A DNA stretch of 64,000 nt from an uncultured Commensalibacter sp. (GCA_945266285.1 CALYOP010000001.1:1-64000), one strand, 5' to 3'; positions 16,910 to 27,339 are shown, numbered from the stretch's first letter. Notes: generated from the sequence alone by a model not told the origin. Numbers and translations are program-made.

Positions 16910-18715
16910 ATGGCTTCCCCTATTGTCACACTTCAAGATATTTCATTTACCCTTGGTGGCAAACCGCTTCTAAATCAAATTGGCTTTAGTCTTACGGCTG
17001 GCGAAAGGATATCACTGGTTGGTCGAAACGGATCGGGGAAGTCCACTTTGCTCAAAATTATTTCAGGACAGCTTCATGCTGATTCTGGAACTATTTTTAT
17101 GCAACCGGGAATATCGGTACAATATCTTAATCAAGAACCCGATTTATCGGGTTTTCCAACAACGATGGATTATGTCTGCTCCGTTCTTCCTAATCCTGAG
17201 GAACATTATCGTGCCCGTATTTACTTGACTGCATTGGGTTTGCAGGGAGATGAAAACCCAATGCATTTATCAGGCGGAGAAGCACGTCGTTGTGCTTTGG
17301 CTAGAGCAATGGCACCTCAGCCAGATTTACTCTTATTAGATGAACCTACCAATCACTTGGATCTACCTGCCATTGAGTGGTTGGAAAAAGAGTTACAAAC
17401 ATTACCATCTGCCATGATTATCATCAGCCATGATCGGCGTTTTCTTGAAAATCTTTCTCGAAGTATTTTATGGCTGGATCGAGGTGAAATACGACAACTT
17501 AATCAATGTTTTGCAGATTTTGAAACTTGGCGTGAAAATTTCTTTGAACAAGAAGCCATTGATCAACATAAATTAGATCGTCAAATCGCACGTGAGGAAG
17601 ATTGGGTTCGTTATGGGGTTACGGCTCGACGAAAGCGTAATGTTCGTCGTATGACAGAATTATCCGAATTACGAAAAAAACGTCGTGAAATTCTGAAAAA
17701 CCCTTCCATGGACCAACTACAAGCCAGCCAGGCAGATCCTTCTGGAAAACTTGTTGTAGTTGCAGAAAGTATTAGCAAAAGTTATAACGCACGAACCTTA
17801 ATCAAAAATCTTGATTTGCGGATATTACGGGGTGACCGATTAGGAATTATCGGTGCCAACGGAACGGGCAAAACGACGCTTTTAAAACTGTTAACGGGGC
17901 AAGAAAACCCTGATGAAGGAAAAATTCAATTAGGCGCTAGTTTATCCATTAATATTTTGGATCAGCGACGCCAAAGCCTCGATCCGAATAAGACACTTGC
18001 TGAAACGCTAAGTGGTGGTCATGGTGACTTTATTCAAATTGGTGAAGAAAAACGTCATATCATTGGTTATATGAAAAGTTTTTTGTTCCATCCCAATCAA
18101 GCAAGAACGCCAGTTCATGCCCTATCGGGTGGTGAACGGGCTCGCTTGTTGCTTGCTTGTGCTTTAGCCAAACCATCGAATTTTCTTGTTCTTGACGAAC
18201 CAACCAATGATTTGGATCTTGAAACACTTGATTTATTACAAGAACTATTAGCCTCCTATGTCGGTACGGTTCTGCTTGTTAGTCATGATCGTGATTTTCT
18301 GGATCGGGTTGCTACCTCTATTTTGGCTGCAGAAGGTAATGGCCAATGGATTGAATATGCTGGTGGTTATAGCGATATGCTTGCCCAACGAAAGCTTAAT
18401 CGACCCGATGAAACAAAAAAAATTATTAATAAAAAAACGTCGGTAAGCGTTAGTTTACCTAAACAGAAAGCAAAAAAAATATCTTTTAAAGATCAATACG
18501 AACTTCAGCAATTGCCTGATAAAATGCAGAAACTAGAACAGAAAATTGAATTAATTCAACAAAAACTTACGGATCCTGATTTTTATCGTCTTAATCTTAC
18601 GGAATATAACCGCTTTTCTGAACAATTACATCAGGCGCAAGCAACTTTAGAACAATATGAAGAACGTTGGTTAGAACTTGAAATGATACAAGAACAATTT
18701 AAAAATAATTCATGA
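16910..18715 (+). CDS. uup: ABC-F family ATPase Uup
   Basis: ABC-F proteins carry two ATPase domains and no membrane part, and act on the ribosome or, for Uup, in DNA-transposition and replication phenotypes. The 601-residue product has Walker A VGRNGSGKST with signature LSGGEARRCALAR, and a second set, IGANGTGKTT with LSGGERARLLLA. The linker REEDWVRYGVTARRKRNVRR is characteristic of Uup, and a C-terminal coiled coil (about 525-600, KMQKLEQKIELIQQKL) is the Uup DNA-binding tail. It lies 84 bp after the GT-C-like genes, probably with its own promoter. Confidence 0.92.
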   Translation: MASPIVTLQDISFTLGGKPLLNQIGFSLTAGERISLVGRNGSGKSTLLKIISGQLHADSGTIFMQPGISVQYLNQEPDLSGFPTTMDYVCSVLPNPEEHYRARIYLTALGLQGDENPMHLSGGEARRCALARAMAPQPDLLLLDEPTNHLDLPAIEWLEKELQTLPSAMIIISHDRRFLENLSRSILWLDRGEIRQLNQCFADFETWRENFFEQEAIDQHKLDRQIAREEDWVRYGVTARRKRNVRRMTELSELRKKRREILKNPSMDQLQASQADPSGKLVVVAESISKSYNARTLIKNLDLRILRGDRLGIIGANGTGKTTLLKLLTGQENPDEGKIQLGASLSINILDQRRQSLDPNKTLAETLSGGHGDFIQIGEEKRHIIGYMKSFLFHPNQARTPVHALSGGERARLLLACALAKPSNFLVLDEPTNDLDLETLDLLQELLASYVGTVLLVSHDRDFLDRVATSILAAEGNGQWIEYAGGYSDMLAQRKLNRPDETKKIINKKTSVSVSLPKQKAKKISFKDQYELQQLPDKMQKLEQKIELIQQKLTDPDFYRLNLTEYNRFSEQLHQAQATLEQYEERWLELEMIQEQFKNNS

Positions 18716-18788
18716 ACGATAATCGCTATCCATATCGAAAAATCTACAACGCAGAAATCTATATTTATTGTCATTCGGATTATAAAAT

Positions 18789-19790
18789 TTAGTCTGTTAA
18801 ATAATTTTTTCTTATTGAAAGCAATCCCGAATTTTCCATTTTTTCTTGCGTTTCATGCATGCTATTTATTACGGCTAACGCTGCAGCTAATGCACGTCGT
18901 CCGGCGATAGCATTAACCAAAACAGGTGCACCATCCAAGCAAGAAGCTACAAATGCATTATGCTCTGCTTCGAGAATATCGTAATCTTTCCACTTTACGA
19001 CTTCGCGTCGGAAACCATTTGTGCCTGGTAAAGGTAAACCCTTTTCCCGACCAATCATCACCAATTGTTTTTCCATAAAATCTGCAGAAAGGTAACCTTC
19101 CTCTGAAAAAATCCGCATTTTACGTTCCGTTTTAAGCGAAATACGACTGGCCGTAATCGTTGCAACACAGCCATTGGAAAAATGTACACGTGCATTGGCA
19201 ATATCTTCAAATTCCGATGTTACTGCAGCACCCAAAGCGTCAACACGATCAATAGGCGAATCAACAATAGCCAAAACCAAATCAAGGTCATGAATCATAA
19301 GATCCAAAACCACTGAAACATCGACACCACGGGATTTAAAAGGTGCAATACGTGTTGTTTCAATATAAAGGGGTTTTGTAATTCTTTGGCTAATTGCTTT
19401 TTGTTCAGCGGAATAGCGTAACAAGTGACCAACTTGCAACACCAATCCTGTTTCTTTTGCCAGTTTTACAAGCGCATCAGCTTGTTCCAAGGTTGAAGCA
19501 ATTGGTTTTTCAATTAAAACATGCCGTCCTGCTTTTAACGCTTTAACCGCTAATTCAAAATGTGCTTCGGCAGGTGCTGCAATTACCAATGCATCACAAC
19601 ATTCCAACAAAGCATCCAGTTCCATTGCTGGTGCACCGACTTCTTTTCCTACTTTTTGTGCGTTTTCTAATACAGGGTCATATAATCCCACTAATTTTTC
19701 GCGCGAAGAAGCTGCAATTTTTAGCGCATGAAAGCGACCAAAATAACCCGCCCCTGCAATACCAACCCGTAAAATAGATTCTTTTGACAT
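18789..19790 (-). CDS. Gfo/Idh/MocA family NAD(P)-dependent oxidoreductase
   Basis: The 333-residue protein has an N-terminal Rossmann domain (VGIAGAGYFGRFHALKI), the family motif LIEKPIA near residue 95, and a C-terminal alpha/beta domain with DLMIHDLDLVLAI. Members oxidise or reduce sugars, often nucleotide sugars. In related Rhodospirillales such a gene commonly sits between lpxI and lpxB, and a relative (GnnA) oxidises UDP-GlcNAc at C3 for lipid A. Here it stands alone, far from lpxI, and no aminotransferase partner is visible. The sugar substrate cannot be deduced. AGAGAAAAG precedes the ATG. Confidence 0.82.
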   Translation of the reverse strand: MSKESILRVGIAGAGYFGRFHALKIAASSREKLVGLYDPVLENAQKVGKEVGAPAMELDALLECCDALVIAAPAEAHFELAVKALKAGRHVLIEKPIASTLEQADALVKLAKETGLVLQVGHLLRYSAEQKAISQRITKPLYIETTRIAPFKSRGVDVSVVLDLMIHDLDLVLAIVDSPIDRVDALGAAVTSEFEDIANARVHFSNGCVATITASRISLKTERKMRIFSEEGYLSADFMEKQLVMIGREKGLPLPGTNGFRREVVKWKDYDILEAEHNAFVASCLDGAPVLVNAIAGRRALAAALAVINSMHETQEKMENSGLLSIRKNYLTD

Positions 19791-20030
19791 ATCTTTTCTC
19801 TCTTTTTAGTTTTATGACTTTGCATTATTGGTTATAAGGCACATTAAATGATCTTTATTGAATTTTGATTTATCTTCTTTTGTGGTTTTATATCGTTCAT
19901 ACAATGACTAGCTTAATCTTACGCACGAAGGGTATAACATACTCTTTATCGAAAACGACAATGTTGTTGAATGATACAAGCTGCATTTTGTCCCTATAGG
20001 GCGTTTAATTAAGGATATAGCCGTTACACT

Positions 20031-21590
20031 ATGATGTATTATAGTCGGACCAAATTAGCCCTGGTAATAGCAACCTGTTTTCTTGGGCTGTTATTATGCT
20101 TGCCGAATTTTATAACGAGCCCCTCATCCAAACTTCCTTGGCGCCAGGTACATTTGGGTCTGGATTTGCGTGGTGGATCTTATCTGCTCATGCAGATTGA
20201 TCTTAATAGCCTCATCCATAACCGATTACAAAATCTTGGCGATAATATGCGCCAAACTTTGATTTCAGCGAATTTGGGTTATCGCAACATTACAACATCG
20301 GATAAAAATCGATCGATTACTTTTTTACCACGAAGCGATTCTGAAAAAAGTGATGCTATCAAGGCATTACGCCAAATGCCGCAAACGGTTCCGAATGAAT
20401 TTGACGTAACATCCAATAATGATGGTTATATTGTTTTAACCTTATCCGAAGCCGCTATGCAAAAGCGTGCTCAAGAAGCTATTGCACAATCGATTGAAAT
20501 TGTTCGTCGCCGTATTGATGCAACTGGGGCTGTTGATCCTTCTATTACCCGTCAAGGTGAAGACCGCATTATTGTGCAATTGCCTGGTATTAGCGATCCA
20601 AATCACGTAAAAGAATTATTAGGCACCACGGCAAAAATGACATTTCATCTATTAGATGAAAATGCAACAAATCCAGATTTACCTCCACCGGGGGTAACAT
20701 TCATGGAATCAACCGAAGATCCTAAAATTCGATTACCAATTAAAGATCATGTCGAAGTTGATGGAGCTGATCTTACGAACGCATCGGCTGGCATTGATTC
20801 ACAAAGCGGAGAATGGGCCGTTGATTTCAGCTTTGACGCTGCTGGAGCACAAGCCTTTGCCAATGTAACCCGTGCAAATGTTAATAAACGCTTTGCCATT
20901 GTTCTTGATAACAAAGTGATAGAAGCACCCGTTATACGGACACCAATTACAGGTGGTCGTGGCCAAATTACTGGTAATTTTGACGCACAAAAAGCAACGG
21001 ATTTAGCGTTACTTTTAAAAGCTGGTGCCCTTCCCGCTCCGCTAAAAGTTGTTGAACAACGTTCAATTGGCCCATCATTAGGCGCGGATGCAATCAAAGC
21101 TGGTGGTATCAGCCTGGCGGTTGGTTTTGTTTTAGTCATTATTTTTATGCTTGTTTTTTATGGACGGTTTGGTTTTTATGCCGATGTTGCGCTGCTTGTT
21201 AATTTGGTATTAATGACCGCAATATTATCCCTTTTCCAAGCTACATTAACCTTGCCGGGTATGGCTGGTATGTTGTTAACACTTGGTATGGCCGTCGATG
21301 CAAACATCCTTATTAATGAGCGTATTCGCGAAGAAATACGCAATGGTCGTTCGCCATTAAATGCTTTGCAAACAGGTTTTGAACGTGCCCTTAGCACGAT
21401 TATTGATAGTAACGTAACCGCCTTACTAGCACATGTTATGCTGTTTGTATTTGGAACCGGGCCTGTCCGAGGTTTTGCTTTGACCATTACGATTGGGATA
21501 TTTACAACACTATTTACAACACTGTGCTTATCCTGGATGCTGATTATTCGTTGGTACGCTATTAAACGTCCCAAAGAACTTCCGATTTGA
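20031..21590 (+). CDS. secD: protein translocase subunit SecD
   Basis: SecD, with SecF, uses the proton motive force to pull proteins through SecYEG on the periplasmic side. The 519-residue product has an N-terminal membrane helix, LGLDLRGGSYLLMQID, the periplasmic P1 domain with IVRRRIDATGAVDPSITRQG, and a C-terminal membrane domain with LTLGMAVDANILINERIREE, which holds the conserved proton-path Asp. It overlaps the region of the secF start, as in a secD-secF operon; yajC is not in the window. The start could be either of two adjacent ATGs; AAGGAT lies about 14 bp upstream. Confidence 0.96.
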   Translation: MMYYSRTKLALVIATCFLGLLLCLPNFITSPSSKLPWRQVHLGLDLRGGSYLLMQIDLNSLIHNRLQNLGDNMRQTLISANLGYRNITTSDKNRSITFLPRSDSEKSDAIKALRQMPQTVPNEFDVTSNNDGYIVLTLSEAAMQKRAQEAIAQSIEIVRRRIDATGAVDPSITRQGEDRIIVQLPGISDPNHVKELLGTTAKMTFHLLDENATNPDLPPPGVTFMESTEDPKIRLPIKDHVEVDGADLTNASAGIDSQSGEWAVDFSFDAAGAQAFANVTRANVNKRFAIVLDNKVIEAPVIRTPITGGRGQITGNFDAQKATDLALLLKAGALPAPLKVVEQRSIGPSLGADAIKAGGISLAVGFVLVIIFMLVFYGRFGFYADVALLVNLVLMTAILSLFQATLTLPGMAGMLLTLGMAVDANILINERIREEIRNGRSPLNALQTGFERALSTIIDSNVTALLAHVMLFVFGTGPVRGFALTITIGIFTTLFTTLCLSWMLIIRWYAIKRPKELPI

Positions 21591-21601
21591 GAGAAATGTT
21601 C

Positions 21602-22549
21602 ATGTTTGGTCGTCCTCTATTACATATTATTTCGCATAATACGCATATCCACTTTATGCGAGGCCGCTTTATTGGTTTGGCAACGTCGGCATTTCTTTCG
21701 ATTGCATCTATAATTCTGTTTTTCCATCCAGGATTGACTTTAGGTCTCGATTTTCGCGGGGGTATTGTTGTTGAAGCAAAAACCCAAGGGCCTGCGGATA
21801 TTCCAAAAATTCGCCATGCACTTATGCAAGAAAATATTCCAGCAGCGGGGCTCCAGAATTTTGGATCTGATAGTGATATTCTAATCCGCCTTGATGCACC
21901 TAAAGAAAATAATACAGAAGCGATGCAATCATTAGTTGATAGCGTTAAACATGTTGTTTCTACCGCTCAAGCAGGAACACAAATTGTTCGCGCTGATGCC
22001 GTTGGTGCATCCGTTTCTTCGGAACTATTCCGTAATGGATTATTGGCATTGGGCATTAGTTTGCTCATGATTATGCTTTATATCTGGTTTCGCTTCGAAT
22101 GGGAATTTGCATTAAGTGCGATCATTACGCTCTTGCTTGATTTAACGAAAACCATCGGTTTTCTGGTAATTACGCGATTTGAATTTGATTTGGTTATGGT
22201 CGCCGCTTTGTTAACGATTCTCGGATATTCGACAAATGACAAGGTTGTTGTCTATGATCGTGTCAGAGAAAATTTACGCAAATATCGTTCCATGCCGATT
22301 CAAGAGCTTATTGATCTTTCAATTAATGAAACGCTAAGCCGTACGTTAGCAACATCTGCAACTGTTTTTCTTGCTTCACTACCATTAGCACTCTTTGGTG
22401 GCGTTTCGCTTTCAGGATTTGCCTGGGTAATGTTATTTGGTATTGTTGTTGGTACCTCGTCGTCTATCTTTATTGCTGCGCCACTTTTATTGTTTATGGA
22501 AGAAGGACGGTTAAGAAAGAAAACTAAGGTAACGCCTAAAAAGCTTTAA
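21602..22549 (+). CDS. secF: protein translocase subunit SecF
   Basis: SecF is the partner of SecD in the Sec motor. The product (315 residues from this start) has LTLGLDFRGGIVVEAKTQGP after the first helix and a membrane domain with VMVAALLTILGYSTNDKVVV, followed by YDRVRENLRKYR. I prefer the ATG at 21602, because GAGAGAA lies about 8 bp upstream; an ATG at 21596 is too close to this site, and a TTG at 21587 would overlap secD. It is cotranscribed with secD. Confidence 0.95.
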   Translation: MFGRPLLHIISHNTHIHFMRGRFIGLATSAFLSIASIILFFHPGLTLGLDFRGGIVVEAKTQGPADIPKIRHALMQENIPAAGLQNFGSDSDILIRLDAPKENNTEAMQSLVDSVKHVVSTAQAGTQIVRADAVGASVSSELFRNGLLALGISLLMIMLYIWFRFEWEFALSAIITLLLDLTKTIGFLVITRFEFDLVMVAALLTILGYSTNDKVVVYDRVRENLRKYRSMPIQELIDLSINETLSRTLATSATVFLASLPLALFGGVSLSGFAWVMLFGIVVGTSSSIFIAAPLLLFMEEGRLRKKTKVTPKKL

Positions 22550-22619
22550 CCATGATATGTAATTATACGGTTTTAATATGAACAAGATTTAAAACTGGTT
22601 TGATATAAAAGGGAAAGAT

Positions 22620-22970
22620 TTAATATTTTTGTCCAATATTAAAGGCATTTTCCCTTTCATTAATAGCATTAATAAATTGCTGTAATGTTTTTTCGGCCAG
22701 TTTTACATTTTCTTTGCTGGGTTTTTGCAAAGAATTCATAACGCTAAGTTTAGCATCCCGATCCATAATAATTAATAATGCCGCATCTCTGATTGTCACG
22801 GGATAACTAAGAACGTGACCTAATAAAACACCATGACTTAGTAAATATACCGAAGCCAAGGTATATGGTGTTGGTTTGTTGACGTTTACCTGTAATTTTG
22901 GACCGGTTTGACAAGCACTTATCCCTAAAGATAATCCCAATATACATAGCCACGATTGATAACGTTTCAT
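22620..22970 (-). CDS. small lipoprotein of unknown function
   Basis: The 116-residue protein starts MKRYQSWLCILGLSLGISAC, a lipoprotein signal with the modified Cys at residue 20. The mature part is mixed helix, with no domain I recognise; it contains YTLASVYLLSHGVLLGHVLS and ends in a charged helix. It converges with secF and is followed upstream by mscL on the same strand, 168 bp away. Confidence 0.65.
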   Translation of the reverse strand: MKRYQSWLCILGLSLGISACQTGPKLQVNVNKPTPYTLASVYLLSHGVLLGHVLSYPVTIRDAALLIIMDRDAKLSVMNSLQKPSKENVKLAEKTLQQFINAINERENAFNIGQKY

Positions 22971-23138
22971 AAAATCGGTTTTCTTCGTATGCTCATATTA
23001 AAATTCAAATATAACCAATCGTACAAATCACGACCATTTTGATGTTTTAAATATGTATATCCTAATGCGTCGTGATATCTGTACAGTAAAATTGGGAAAT
23101 TTATAACACATCTATAAAATTTAGATGGATATTTAAAT

Positions 23139-23624
23139 TCAATTTTGAGGGGGAAGTCTTGTTGCTAAAAGATTTTTTATATCACCAAGGAGCTCTTGGT
23201 CTTTTGTAGGTGCATCGGGTTTATCCGATTTTTCAGATTCACCTGTTTTAAATAACCCTAGACTAGCTTTATTTACAAGCTTGATCGTCCAAAAAATAAC
23301 TATTCCAACAATAAGAAACTGAATAATTGCATTAAGGAAAACCCCGACATTAATTGTTACAGCCCCCAATCTTTGCGCTTCTGCAAGGGTTTGGGCGTGT
23401 GGTCCTTTTAATGTTACAAAAAAATTACTAAAATCAACACCACCAATTAATAAACCAATCACGGGGTTAAAAATATCTTTAACCAAACTATTCACAACCG
23501 ATGTAAAAGCAGCACCAATAATTACACCGACTGCCAAATCAATAGCATTACCACGCGCAATAAAATGGCGAAATTCACCAATCCATTTTGGCGTTTTTGG
23601 CAAAACATTTTTTAATTCTTCCAT
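23139..23624 (-). CDS. mscL: large-conductance mechanosensitive channel MscL
   Basis: MscL is an inner-membrane pentamer that opens under membrane tension to release solutes on hypo-osmotic shock. The 161-residue product has the conserved TM1 start FIARGNAIDLAVGVIIGAAF, the Gly/Ala-rich gate, NPVIGLLIGGVDF and a second helix, followed by a charged cytosolic helix that ends with KDQELLGDIKNLLA. The N-terminus is about 10 residues longer than in E. coli, and the linker before the terminal helix is Lys/Asp/Pro-rich. The gene stands alone with GGGGAAAAAT before the ATG. Confidence 0.95.
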   Translation of the reverse strand: MEELKNVLPKTPKWIGEFRHFIARGNAIDLAVGVIIGAAFTSVVNSLVKDIFNPVIGLLIGGVDFSNFFVTLKGPHAQTLAEAQRLGAVTINVGVFLNAIIQFLIVGIVIFWTIKLVNKASLGLFKTGESEKSDKPDAPTKDQELLGDIKNLLATRLPPQN

Positions 23625-23819
23625 ATTTTTCCCCTTTCTTTGCGATTTATATGACAGTGCATTGAATTTAACGTGTAAATAAGATCAAAGTTTAAAATCT
23701 TCTTTTAGCTGAACAGCAAAAGAAATAATTGATTTAGAAGCGCAAGATGATTATATTCACACATTCATACTTTCGCCTTTTCGCGGAGTTATTTCTGTAA
23801 TCTGTATAAGAGCATACTA

Positions 23820-24047
23820 ATGAAAGCCGATATTCATCCCGATTATCACGAAATTACAGTCGTCATGACAGACGGTACTGAATTCAAAACTCGTTCCTGC
23901 TACGGTGCTGCTGGTGACACCCTGCGTTTAGATGTTGATCCAAAATCACATCCCGCTTGGACTGGGGTTCAACGTATTAATGACAGCCGTGGTCAGGTTG
24001 CTAAATTTAATAAACGTTTTGCAGGGATTGGCCAGAAAAAGGTCTAA
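23820..24047 (+). CDS. rpmE: 50S ribosomal protein L31
   Basis: The 75-residue product starts [20 protein letters not shown] and contains [20 protein letters not shown], which bridges the 50S and 30S subunits in this family. The zinc-binding cysteines of the classical type are absent: positions normally CxxC read DPKSH, and only one Cys remains. It is therefore the zinc-free form common in Alphaproteobacteria. A terminator follows directly. Confidence 0.93.
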   Translation: MKADIHPDYHEITVVMTDGTEFKTRSCYGAAGDTLRLDVDPKSHPAWTGVQRINDSRGQVAKFNKRFAGIGQKKV

Positions 24048-24085
24048 TCTACCATTCAAACGTATTTGCTAAAAATTTTCTTGAT

Positions 24086-24120
24086 AAAAGGGGTTTATCT
24101 GTTCAAAGATGCCCTTTTTT
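24086..24120 (+). terminator. rho-independent terminator after rpmE
   Basis: AAAAGGGG pairs with CCCTTTTTT across an 18-base loop that contains a second small ATCT/AGAT pairing. The six T residues end the structure. It lies 38 bp after the rpmE stop. Confidence 0.7.
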
Positions 24121-24254
24121 GATAGATTATGTAGAAAGCAAATCATAGGATTGCTTGGAGTACCATAGGATTCATGCGTTATTTTGGGCAGATAATATTT
24201 TGTCTATGGTAATATACAGCAACCTACATTTAATTTTGAACAATTAGGATTATT

Positions 24255-24902
24255 ATGACTTTACCCCTTATGCCTAAGGCTACAGCAGTATGGTTGATTG
24301 AAAAAACTGCTTTAAGCTTTAACCAAATTGCAGAATTCTGTGGTATGCATCCTCTAGAAGTTCAGGCTATAGCAGACGGTGAAGTAGCACAGAGCATTAT
24401 TGGTTATGATCCTGTTGCCAATGGGCAATTAACCAAAGAAGAAATTACACGTTGCGAAGCTGATCCTAATCGAAAGCTAAAACTTTCCCCTTCTCGCATG
24501 CAAATTGCCAAACGTTCTAAAGGTGCCCGTTATACTCCGGTCTCTAAAAGAAATGACCGTCCCGATGCGATTGCTTTTTTATTACGTAATTTCCCACAAC
24601 TTTCTGAACAACAGATTGTAAAATTATTGGGGACAACAAAAGATACCATAGCTAAAGTACGTGATAAACAACACTGGAATTCTCCGAATATTAAACCTCG
24701 TGATCCCGTGATTTTAGGTCTTTGCAGTCAAATGGATCTTAATAGTGCTGTTGCTGCTGCCAATGAACGTATTGCTAAAGATCAATCCTATACGCCTATG
24801 CCTTCTTATGAACATTCTATGGATATCGGGGCAGAAGAAGATGATTCTACTGAAGTAGAAGTAACAGATACAATTCATCATTCTGAAGATCATCTGGGAT
24901 GA
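24255..24902 (+). CDS. DUF1013/TrcR family putative transcriptional regulator
   Basis: The 215-residue product belongs to an alphaproteobacterial family annotated as a cell-cycle transcriptional regulator (DUF1013, TrcR). It contains two helix-turn-helix-like repeats: [20 protein letters not shown] (about 20-40) and [20 protein letters not shown] (about 112-132). The core [20 protein letters not shown] is well conserved, and an acidic tail ends the protein. The stop overlaps the purE start (ATGA), so it is translationally coupled to purE-purK. AGGA lies 7 bp upstream of the ATG. The DNA target is unknown. Confidence 0.8.
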   Translation: MTLPLMPKATAVWLIEKTALSFNQIAEFCGMHPLEVQAIADGEVAQSIIGYDPVANGQLTKEEITRCEADPNRKLKLSPSRMQIAKRSKGARYTPVSKRNDRPDAIAFLLRNFPQLSEQQIVKLLGTTKDTIAKVRDKQHWNSPNIKPRDPVILGLCSQMDLNSAVAAANERIAKDQSYTPMPSYEHSMDIGAEEDDSTEVEVTDTIHHSEDHLG

Positions 24903-25414
24903 ATAAGGATACATCCTATGCAAATGCTTCCCACCCTGAAATTGGCATCATTATGGGTAGCCAATCAGATTGGGAAGTCATGGCTAATGCTTCGCATATT
25001 CTAACTTCGCTTCTCGTCGCTCATGAAACAAAAATTGTTTCTGCCCACCGGACGCCAGATCGGCTTCGAGAATATTCTACTTCCGCAGCGCAGCGTGGCA
25101 TAAAAGTAATTATTGCAGGTGCTGGTGGTGCAGCACATTTGCCCGGTATGACAGCAGCCTGGACGCATTTGCCTGTTTTAGGCGTACCTATGCAAAATCA
25201 CGCTTTACATGGGCAAGATAGTCTACTTTCAATCGTGCAAATGCCTGCTGGTATTCCAGTAGGTACATTAGCCATAGGTAAAGCTGGTGCTATTAATGCG
25301 GCATTATTAGCCGTATCTATATTAGCTCTTAATGACAAAGCGCTTCAATTACGCCTGATTGAATGGCGACAACAACAAACTGAAAATGTCGCTTTGATCC
25401 CTCATTCGAAATAA
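24899..25414 (+). CDS. purE: N5-carboxyaminoimidazole ribonucleotide mutase PurE
   Basis: PurE converts N5-CAIR to CAIR in purine synthesis, after PurK. The 171-residue product has the class I signatures [14 protein letters not shown] (phosphate loop), [10 protein letters not shown] with the catalytic His, and [14 protein letters not shown]. It overlaps the upstream trcR-like gene by 4 bp and precedes purK by 11 bp. Confidence 0.96.
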   Translation: MNKDTSYANASHPEIGIIMGSQSDWEVMANASHILTSLLVAHETKIVSAHRTPDRLREYSTSAAQRGIKVIIAGAGGAAHLPGMTAAWTHLPVLGVPMQNHALHGQDSLLSIVQMPAGIPVGTLAIGKAGAINAALLAVSILALNDKALQLRLIEWRQQQTENVALIPHSK

Positions 25415-25425
25415 AAGAGTATTCT

Positions 25426-26547
25426 ATGCTTCCTCCAAATTCTATAATTGGTATTGTTGGTGGAGGCCAATTAGGCCGTATGTCATCCCTAGCAGCAGCA
25501 CAATTAGGATTTCGTGTTCATATTTTATCCGATAGTGCTGACGGCCCTGCCAGTCAGGTTTCAATGGCAACAACAATTGGACCCTATGACGATCCTGACA
25601 CACTTGAAAGATTTGCAAAGCAAGTCGATGTTATTACCTTTGAATTTGAAAATATTAGTGCCAAAGGGATTGATCTGCTTAGTCAATTAAAGCCTGTTTA
25701 TCCTTCTGGGAATATTTTGCGTATCAGTCAAGATCGTTTAAAAGAAAAACAATTCATGATTGACCATCATATACCGGTAGCCCCATGGGTTGCCATTCAT
25801 AAGATGGAAGATCTTAAACAAGCAGCTGAATTACTGAACTTTCCTTTTATTTTAAAAACAACGCGTCTTGGATATGATGGCAAAGGTCAAGCCATTATTC
25901 GCTCTGCAGAAGACTTGCAACTGGCTTTTGATGCTTTAAAACCTCATCCTTTAATTGCTGAGAAATATGTTGATTTTTCATGTGAAATAAGTGTCATGGT
26001 TGTCCGTGGACAAGATAAAACCATTTGCACTTTTGATGTAACTGAAAATCAACATAAAAATGGCATTTTAAATCTCAGCTTCGCACCTGCACGTATTCCA
26101 CCCGACCTGCAGGAAAAAGCTCGTTCTTGTGCAATACAAATTGCTGAGTCTCTTGAATTAATTGGTATTCTTGGCGTTGAAATGTTTGTTGATAAACAAG
26201 ATAATATCTTGATCAATGAAATTGCTCCACGCCCCCATAATTCAGGGCATTGGACAATGAATGCTTGTTCGGTTAGTCAATTTGAAATGCATATTCGTGC
26301 CGTTGCTGGACTTCCTCTACCACCAGCAAAACGGCATTCTGATGCCGTGATGAAAAATCTAATCGGACCAGAAGGTATGGCAAAATGGAAAGATATCGTT
26401 GCTATACCAGGTTTGATCGGTCATTTATATGGAAAGGATCAGGCAAAACCAGGTCGGAAAATGGGGCATGTGAACATATTATTCCCATTTAACACGATGC
26501 CTGGAGATTTTGGTATTCAAGCAGCATTAGGACCTTTAAAAGATTAA
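25426..26547 (+). CDS. purK: N5-carboxyaminoimidazole ribonucleotide synthase PurK
   Basis: PurK makes N5-CAIR from AIR, ATP and bicarbonate. The 373-residue ATP-grasp protein begins IGIVGGGQLGRMSSLAAAQL, has the central grasp segment FILKTTRLGYDGKGQAII and the metal-binding INEIAPRPHNSGHWTMNAC. Length is normal. It forms an operon with purE. Its stop codon overlaps the stop of the convergent radC remnant by four bases. Confidence 0.96.
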   Translation: MLPPNSIIGIVGGGQLGRMSSLAAAQLGFRVHILSDSADGPASQVSMATTIGPYDDPDTLERFAKQVDVITFEFENISAKGIDLLSQLKPVYPSGNILRISQDRLKEKQFMIDHHIPVAPWVAIHKMEDLKQAAELLNFPFILKTTRLGYDGKGQAIIRSAEDLQLAFDALKPHPLIAEKYVDFSCEISVMVVRGQDKTICTFDVTENQHKNGILNLSFAPARIPPDLQEKARSCAIQIAESLELIGILGVEMFVDKQDNILINEIAPRPHNSGHWTMNACSVSQFEMHIRAVAGLPLPPAKRHSDAVMKNLIGPEGMAKWKDIVAIPGLIGHLYGKDQAKPGRKMGHVNILFPFNTMPGDFGIQAALGPLKD

Positions 26548-27220
26548 TAGCCTAATAAACCCTCTTCATAAAAAGAAAAATATTTACCATTTCCGATAAT
26601 TAAATGATCAATTACTAAAATGTTGAAAAGCTCCATTGATTTAAGCATTTTATAAGTCATTTTCTTATCAGCGTCGGAAGGTTGGGGATTTCCTGCAGGG
26701 TGATTATGAACCATAATTATGGCGGAACCGTTTAATTGCAAAACCTTCCGCGTAATTTCGCGTAGATAAATTGAAGTTGTGTTGACGGTTCCATTACTTT
26801 GGAAGATTTCTTCGATAATCCGATTATTATGATCAAGAATAAATAACCCAAAATGCTCTATTGATTCACGGGACATGCGTGCAATCAAATAATTTATAAG
26901 ACTTTTTTTATGATTAAGAACATTGTGTTCATCAATCCTACTTTTTAATAAACGCAATGCAATATTATGAAATAACTTTAATTCAGCGAGCTCTTTATTA
27001 GATAGCTTTAAAGCATTTTCTAGCTCTTGCACGGGTGCTGATAAAAAGGAGACAAAAGAACCGAACCGTTCCAAAATATTATCTGCCCACAGTGAATTAC
27101 TTTGATCAATATGATCCATTGGGCCAAAAGTGATAATAATTGATAATCCTCTGTACGATTTTTATAAATATCAATATTTTGGATTCCACTTATAGTAAGT
27201 GGGATTTCTTTAATCTTCAA
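26544..27220 (-). pseudogene. radC: RadC/JAB-domain protein, frameshifted near the N-terminus
   Basis: RadC proteins combine a helix-hairpin-helix and a JAB (JAMM) metalloprotease-like domain. The frame from the ATG at 27119 gives 191 residues with an intact JAMM motif, VHNHPAGNPQPSDADK, and the HhH-like segment LSNKELAELKLFHN. However, the family N-terminus is in another frame from a TTG at 27220, reading NRTEDYQLLSLL. Inserting one base at the A run 27126-27129 (plus strand) joins it to FGPMDHIDQSNS and gives a normal RadC. Either the gene is broken, a short form is made from 27119, or there is a base-call error. Confidence 0.7.
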
Positions 27221-27339
27221 ATGCCATGCCTTTTATTCGAATTAATTTTAAAATAATAAATTTTTCTATCATTTCCTTTTTGGTTTATAAGCTTAGATCA
27301 ATAAATTGAATTCATCATTAATTAAGGAGCCATCAGCCC

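Noticed and set aside
19980..20030. CCCTATAGGG palindrome upstream of secD as a regulatory site
   Set aside because: Only 10 bp, and no second copy or known family match; too weak to call.
20747..21574. Two minus-strand open frames of about 130 residues over secD
   Set aside because: They follow the codon pattern of secD on the other strand; no recognisable protein features.
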